Assembly: GCA_013813825.1 (NCBI GenBank)
Contig: JACCRA010000476.1
Span: forward strand, 1-8,783
Reading direction: 5' to 3'
DNA from: Pyrinomonadaceae bacterium
Lineage (GTDB): Bacteria; Acidobacteriota; Blastocatellia; Pyrinomonadales; Pyrinomonadaceae
DNA: 8,783 nucleotides
In this document: positions 5,465-8,783 of the stretch, in pieces
Numbering within the stretch: position 1 is the stretch's first letter
Layout: every line of letters begins with the position of its first letter
Position numbers and translations under genes: made by a program
Notes under the pieces: generated by a model
Told to the model about the DNA's origin: nothing
Seen by the model: the letters and a program-made list of their open reading frames with translations, nothing else
The model's database searches: none

Positions 5465-6715
5465 ATGATCGCCAAGCCTCTCGATCTTTCCCGGATTAAG
5501 CGCGCCCTACCCGGCGTGATCTTTGTTTTCATCATGACGCTATTGATGGGCAGTGCGCCTGCCCGTCTTTTCGCGCAACAGACAACAGCGGATTACGACG
5601 CCGAACGGCGGCGCGCCTTCGCGTTGATCCGGAGCGGCAATCTGACTGAAGCGTTGCCGCTTTTTGAAAAGCTGTCGGCGGCGCGCCCCGAAGACGGCGA
5701 GGTGATGTTCTACCTCGGCTTTGCCCTGTTCGGTAAAGTGAAGACGCTGAAAGACGCCGGGGCGCGGCGGCAGATGCGCTTTCGCGCTCGCGCCGCGATG
5801 TTGCGCGCCAAAGAGTTGGGGGTGAACACACCGCTCTTAAACTCGATCCTCGAATCGCTGCCGGCTGATGGCGGCGGCGACGATATTTACTCGGAGAACA
5901 AAGAAGCCGACGCGGCGATGCGCGACGGTGAGGCGGTTTTCACGCAGGGCAAACTCGACGAGGCAATCGCTCATTACCAACGGGCGCTGCAACTCGATCC
6001 GAAGCTGTACACCGCCGCGCTCTATGTCGGTGACATGTATTTCAAGAAGGGCGAGCCGGACAAGGCCGCCGAGTGGTTCACGCGCGCCATCCAGATCGAT
6101 CCTGATCGCGAGACGGCTTACCGTTATTCGGCCAGCCCTTTGATGGAGCAGGGCAAGTACACGCAGGCGAAAGCCAAGTACATCGAGGCCGTGATCGCCG
6201 AACCTTATAACCGCCTGACTTGGGCCGGCCTCGCGCGCTGGGCCGAAGCGACCAAGACCCAACTCTCGCACCCGCGCATCGACATCCCGACCGGAGTAAC
6301 ACCGCTTAAAGATAATAAGATGACGATCAACGTCAGCCCCGACGCGCTCGGCAAAGATGACGGGACGGCGGCGTGGATGGCCTACGGTATCGGGCGCGCG
6401 GGGTGGGCGATGGGTAAGTTTGCGAAAGAGTTCCCCGACGAGAAAGCCTACCGGCACAGTCTCCGCGAAGAGGCCGAAGCCCTCGCGCTGGTCGTCTCAT
6501 CGGTCAAGACTCAAACGAAGGAAAACAAGATCAAGACGCTCGATCCGGCCCTTGCGCGCCTCGTCAAACTCCACGACGAGGGATTGCTCGAAGCCTACAT
6601 CCTCTTCGCCCGCTCCGATCAAGGCATCGCGCGGGATTACGAGAAATATCGCCAAGCGAACCGCGACAAGCTGCGTCGTTATTTGATCGAGTATGTCACA
6701 TCAGGCAGGCAGTGA
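5465..6715 (+). CDS. Exported TPR-repeat protein of unknown function
   Basis: The product has 416 residues. A basic start and hydrophobic stretch (about 15-33) end in A-R-L-F-A37/Q38, a plausible signal-peptidase site, so the protein is probably periplasmic or surface-exposed. One TPR-like unit sits near 44-77 (RRRAFALIRSGNLTEALPLF). Three more run in tandem at about 151-252, with the TPR pattern G-K-x2-E-A-x3-Y-x2-A-(L/I)-x-L-D-P (for example GKLDEAIAHYQRALQLDP, 162-179). Residues 255-416 contain no repeat I recognise and are rich in charged helices; the stretch 277-300 may be a beta turn region. TPRs mediate protein contacts, and partners are not shown. It is monocistronic, with its own promoter and a ribosome site GGAGG 11 nt before ATG, and faces the M28 peptidase gene tail to tail. 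Confidence 0.85.
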   Translation: MIAKPLDLSRIKRALPGVIFVFIMTLLMGSAPARLFAQQTTADYDAERRRAFALIRSGNLTEALPLFEKLSAARPEDGEVMFYLGFALFGKVKTLKDAGARRQMRFRARAAMLRAKELGVNTPLLNSILESLPADGGGDDIYSENKEADAAMRDGEAVFTQGKLDEAIAHYQRALQLDPKLYTAALYVGDMYFKKGEPDKAAEWFTRAIQIDPDRETAYRYSASPLMEQGKYTQAKAKYIEAVIAEPYNRLTWAGLARWAEATKTQLSHPRIDIPTGVTPLKDNKMTINVSPDALGKDDGTAAWMAYGIGRAGWAMGKFAKEFPDEKAYRHSLREEAEALALVVSSVKTQTKENKIKTLDPALARLVKLHDEGLLEAYILFARSDQGIARDYEKYRQANRDKLRRYLIEYVTSGRQ

Positions 6716-6735
6716 TGAGGCATAGCCTCGCAGTA

Positions 6736-6781
6736 GCGCCGGTGGCGCGACAGACCGGTAGCCCACGGCGCAAGCCGTGGG
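6736..6781. repeat. Hairpin pair A: GCGCC/GGCGC and CCCACGGC-GCAA-GCCGTGGG
   Basis: A small hairpin (6736-6740 with 6744-6748, loop GGT) is followed by a perfect 8-bp stem, CCCACGGC (6762-6769) with GCCGTGGG (6774-6781), closed by GCAA. The second stem has a relative at 6883-6902. It lies 20 bp after the TPR gene stop, in a repeat-dense convergent gap. Confidence 0.75.
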
Positions 6782-6802
6782 ATCGCAGTCAAATAAAATT
6801 GT

Positions 6803-6863
6803 GAAGCCCCGGCAGGGGCGAAAGATTTTAACCGTCTGAATCTTTCGCCCCTGCCGGGGCTTC
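6803..6863. repeat. Perfect 23-bp inverted repeat (hairpin B) in convergent gap
   Basis: The arms at 6803-6825 and 6841-6863 are exact reverse complements, loop 15 nt (6826-6840). The core AGCCCCGGCAGGGGCGA (6805-6821) is itself a mini-hairpin (CCCC/GGGG) and recurs in the right arm (6845-6861) and again at 6914-6930. Sitting between two convergent genes, it may end both transcripts, but there is no clear T-run on either side. A mobile or REP-like intergenic repeat is equally likely. Confidence 0.85.
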
Positions 6864-6882
6864 GTTTCGTTTGGCTCGTTGT

Positions 6883-6902
6883 CCTACAGCGTAAGCTGTA
6901 GG
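6883..6902. repeat. Hairpin C: CCTACAGC-GTAA-GCTGTAGG
   Basis: This perfect 8-bp stem has the loop GTAA. It matches the stem at 6762-6781 except at two base pairs, and both differences are compensated on the other arm (C-G to T-A, G-C to A-T). The flanking TAGCC of stem A also appears here on the opposite strand, so the two are probably copies of one repeat family, perhaps inverted. Confidence 0.75.
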
Positions 6903-6913
6903 CTATTGATCTA

Positions 6914-6930
6914 TCGCCCCTGCCGGGGCT
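6914..6930. repeat. Third copy of the hairpin-B core
   Basis: TCGCCCCTGCCGGGGCT is identical to the right arm core of the large inverted repeat (6845-6861) and the reverse complement of its left arm core (6805-6821). It ends 22 bp before the stop of the M28 gene. Confidence 0.85.
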
Positions 6931-6952
6931 AAAACACCTGCCGGCCTCCTCA

Positions 6953-8689
6953 CTATCTTCCCGGCGCGGGCTTGCGCGGAAGTTTCTCGTCGCGCATCGC
7001 GGTCTGATAGACGAAGGCGGCCATGATGGTGGCGGCCTGCTTCATGTCTTCGGCCTGAATGCGGTCGAAGCTGTCTTGGTTCGAGTGGTGCGTGCGCGAT
7101 TCATACTCGACTTCGTCTTGAATAAACTGGAAGCCGGGCAGGCCGACGGCGTCGAATGCAAGGTGGTCGGTGCCGCCGGTGTTCGCCAGCGTGAGCGTCG
7201 AAGCGCCCAACTCCTTGAACGGCGCAAGCCATTGGCGGAAGATCGGCGCGACGCCCCAATTGCCTTGTAGATAGACGCCGCGAATCTTGCCAGTCCCGTT
7301 GTCAAGATTGAAATAACCGGAGAGTTTCTCGTATTCGGGCTTCGTCTTCAGACTGACCGCGCCCCCGCCGGCGACGCCGAACGCCGCCGCTGGCGCGCCC
7401 GGCCCTGCGATCTCGCCGAAGTGTTCGCGGACGTACGCGCGCGAACCCAACAAGCCTTGCTCTTCGCCGCTCCAGAGCCCGACGCGGATGGTCCGGCGCG
7501 GCTTCAAGTTAAGCGCCTGCAAAATCCTGACGGCTTCCATCGCCACAGCAACGCCCGCGCCGTTGTCTGTCGCGCCCGTCGAACCGTGCCAAGAATCCAT
7601 GTGGCCGCCGAGCATCACGACCTCGTCCTTCAAGACCGGATCGCTGCCCGGAATCTCGGCGACGGTGTTGTAGCCCATCAAGTCCTGATCGTGAAATTGC
7701 ACGTCGAGGTTGACACTCATCCGCACTTTCTCGCGCGCCTGAATCATGCGAACCAGGCGATTGTAGTGCTCGGAGGCGACGACAATCTGCGGCAAGGTCT
7801 TCGGCGCGCTCTTGTCATAGACCGGCGTGCCGCGCCCCGTGAACAGAGCCATCAGCGACTGCATGTTGTTCGGATCGACGCCTTCAGGAATGGGCTGCGG
7901 CACGGACGCGCCGCCGACGAATAGAGTGCCGCCGTCGCCGCGACCGGGATCGACGATCAAGGCCGCGCCCTCATTAATAATGAAGTTGGCCTTCTTAAGA
8001 TCGAGCAGGCGCGCTGCAACGAACTCCGGCGTTGCCTGAAAGCGTTGGCGCGGCTGTCCTTGCCGCGAGGCCGGATCGGGCGCGTTGGCGAGATCGAGCA
8101 GTTCCTTCTCCGTCAGACGCGTGCCCTGCGGCTCGAAATGGGCCTTGACTTCGCGCATCGGACTGCTCAAAACAATCGCGCCCTTCAAGCGGCCTTTGTA
8201 TTTCTCAAGGTCAGCTTCGGTCTTCGCGTCGAGGTGAATGACTTCAGCGTTGAGCGCCCCTTGGAGGCCGGGCGACCAAGCCTTCGGGTAAGCGATCAAC
8301 GGGATGGCCTGCGGCTCAACAACCTGCGCCGAAAAACTCTTCAGCGTCCAACCGCGCCCGAACGGCCCCCATGCTTCGAGCTTGGCGTTCTGCAAGCCCC
8401 ACTCGGCCATCTTGTCGCGCGTCCATTCGTTGGCGCGCTTCATGTTCGGCGAGTTGGTCAGGCGCGGCCCGATCACGTCAGTCAGGTAGCTCAAGGTCTG
8501 CATGACCTGCGAGCGGTTCAGGCCCTCGTCCTTGATCCGCTCGACGGGATCATTGGGGTCCCGCTGCGGTTGTTGTGCCTGCGCCGCAGTGGCGGAGGCG
8601 GGAGCGGCGGGCTGCGCGAGAGTTAAAAAACTCGTCGTCTGAAGTAGCGAGCAGACGAGCAAGGCGGCCAGCAAGTGGCGTCGTAGCAT
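6953..8689 (-). CDS. Secreted M28-family zinc metallopeptidase, carboxypeptidase Q-like, with PA domain
   Basis: This 578-residue exopeptidase-type enzyme has a signal peptide (1-25, TLA/QP), a low-complexity P/A/Q linker to about 45, an N-terminal helical part ([20 protein letters not shown], 48-67), an inserted protease-associated domain (about 140-305; LKGAIVLSS, then [16 protein letters not shown]) and the M28 catalytic domain (about 335-565). All metal and catalytic residues are present: H363 (GGHMDSW), D375 (TDNGAG, the usual 12 residues later), general base E409 and ligand E410 (SGEEQG), D463 (NLDNGTG) and H535 ([10 protein letters not shown]). It should thus be active with two zinc ions, removing terminal residues from peptides outside the cytoplasm. 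Resemblance to carboxypeptidase Q/PGCP rests on GGHMDSW and THHSNxD; amino- versus carboxypeptidase activity cannot be decided. ATG 8689 has GAGGAG (8706-8701) upstream. Confidence 0.93.
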   Translation of the reverse strand: MLRRHLLAALLVCSLLQTTSFLTLAQPAAPASATAAQAQQPQRDPNDPVERIKDEGLNRSQVMQTLSYLTDVIGPRLTNSPNMKRANEWTRDKMAEWGLQNAKLEAWGPFGRGWTLKSFSAQVVEPQAIPLIAYPKAWSPGLQGALNAEVIHLDAKTEADLEKYKGRLKGAIVLSSPMREVKAHFEPQGTRLTEKELLDLANAPDPASRQGQPRQRFQATPEFVAARLLDLKKANFIINEGAALIVDPGRGDGGTLFVGGASVPQPIPEGVDPNNMQSLMALFTGRGTPVYDKSAPKTLPQIVVASEHYNRLVRMIQAREKVRMSVNLDVQFHDQDLMGYNTVAEIPGSDPVLKDEVVMLGGHMDSWHGSTGATDNGAGVAVAMEAVRILQALNLKPRRTIRVGLWSGEEQGLLGSRAYVREHFGEIAGPGAPAAAFGVAGGGAVSLKTKPEYEKLSGYFNLDNGTGKIRGVYLQGNWGVAPIFRQWLAPFKELGASTLTLANTGGTDHLAFDAVGLPGFQFIQDEVEYESRTHHSNQDSFDRIQAEDMKQAATIMAAFVYQTAMRDEKLPRKPAPGR

Positions 8690-8753
8690 ATCGGTGGACT
8701 CTCCTCTTTGAAAGTAAGGCTGATTCTCGCACGGGTAGACTTGCGGAAAAGTG

Positions 8754-8769
8754 ATTATACCCGCGCGGG
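8754..8769 (-). promoter_or_regulatory. Predicted promoter of the M28 peptidase gene with palindromic spacer
   Basis: On the minus strand a perfect -10 TATAAT (8759-8754) stands 64 bp before the ATG. The spacer holds CCCGCGCGGG (8769-8760), a 10-bp palindrome touching the -10. The -35 is weak: GAAACT or TGAAAC at 17-18 bp, against the window edge, so it cannot be judged fully. Confidence 0.5.
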
Positions 8770-8783
8770 CGGAAAAAGTTTCA

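Noticed and set aside
5837..6457. 206-codon minus-strand frame inside the TPR gene
   Set aside because: It is antisense to a clear TPR reading frame; such long shadows are expected at this GC content.
6736..6930. CRISPR array or attachment site
   Set aside because: The repeats differ in sequence, are inverted as well as direct, and have irregular spacing; there is no cas gene, integrase or tRNA nearby.
8045..8626. 193-codon plus-strand frame inside the M28 gene
   Set aside because: It is antisense to the peptidase's PA-domain region and shows no domain of its own.

Overview
The window is high-GC bacterial chromosome with long, codon-biased genes, normal Shine-Dalgarno sites and sigma-70-like promoters. 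It carries no phage, IS, CRISPR, tRNA or rRNA signal. The gene set fits a free-living Acidobacteriota-like soil bacterium, perhaps Blastocatellia: a TetR-controlled RND efflux operon, a YqjD/YqjE-like membrane stress cassette, an exported TPR protein and an exported M28 peptidase. Intergenic DNA rich in short-repeat hairpins points the same way. This placement rests on gene style and repeat style only and is not firm.

Left part, minus strand (1-2760): an RND efflux operon is read leftward as tetR-type repressor, lipoprotein periplasmic adaptor, then inner-membrane RND permease, which runs off the left edge after 202 codons. Repressor and adaptor overlap by ATGA. A 98-bp gap holding a heptamer-repeat hairpin separates adaptor from permease. 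Upstream of the repressor, a perfect TTGACA -35 and a 7+2+7 palindromic operator over the predicted -10 suggest autoregulation of the whole operon.

Middle, plus strand (3275-5083): three small membrane proteins (DUF883/YqjD-like, DUF1469/YqjE-like, and a one-TM protein with a DUF3618-like N-terminus) form a cassette comparable to E. coli yqjD-yqjE-yqjK. The last two genes overlap by 22 bp. A perfect 30-bp palindrome followed by seven T closes the unit. The leader before the first gene (2851-3274) has a 10-bp inverted repeat and two CACGTG palindromes.

Right part: a secreted or periplasmic TPR protein (5465-6715, plus) with a clear TTGACA-17-TAGACT promoter faces a secreted M28 metallopeptidase resembling carboxypeptidase Q (6953-8689, minus). 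The convergent gap between them is packed with hairpin repeats: a perfect 23-bp inverted repeat with a third half-copy, and two related 8-bp hairpins that differ by compensatory base-pair changes.

No clear new gene system was found. The most interesting material is the non-coding hairpin repeats, at least two of which are built from in-phase heptamers on both arms and sit inside operons.
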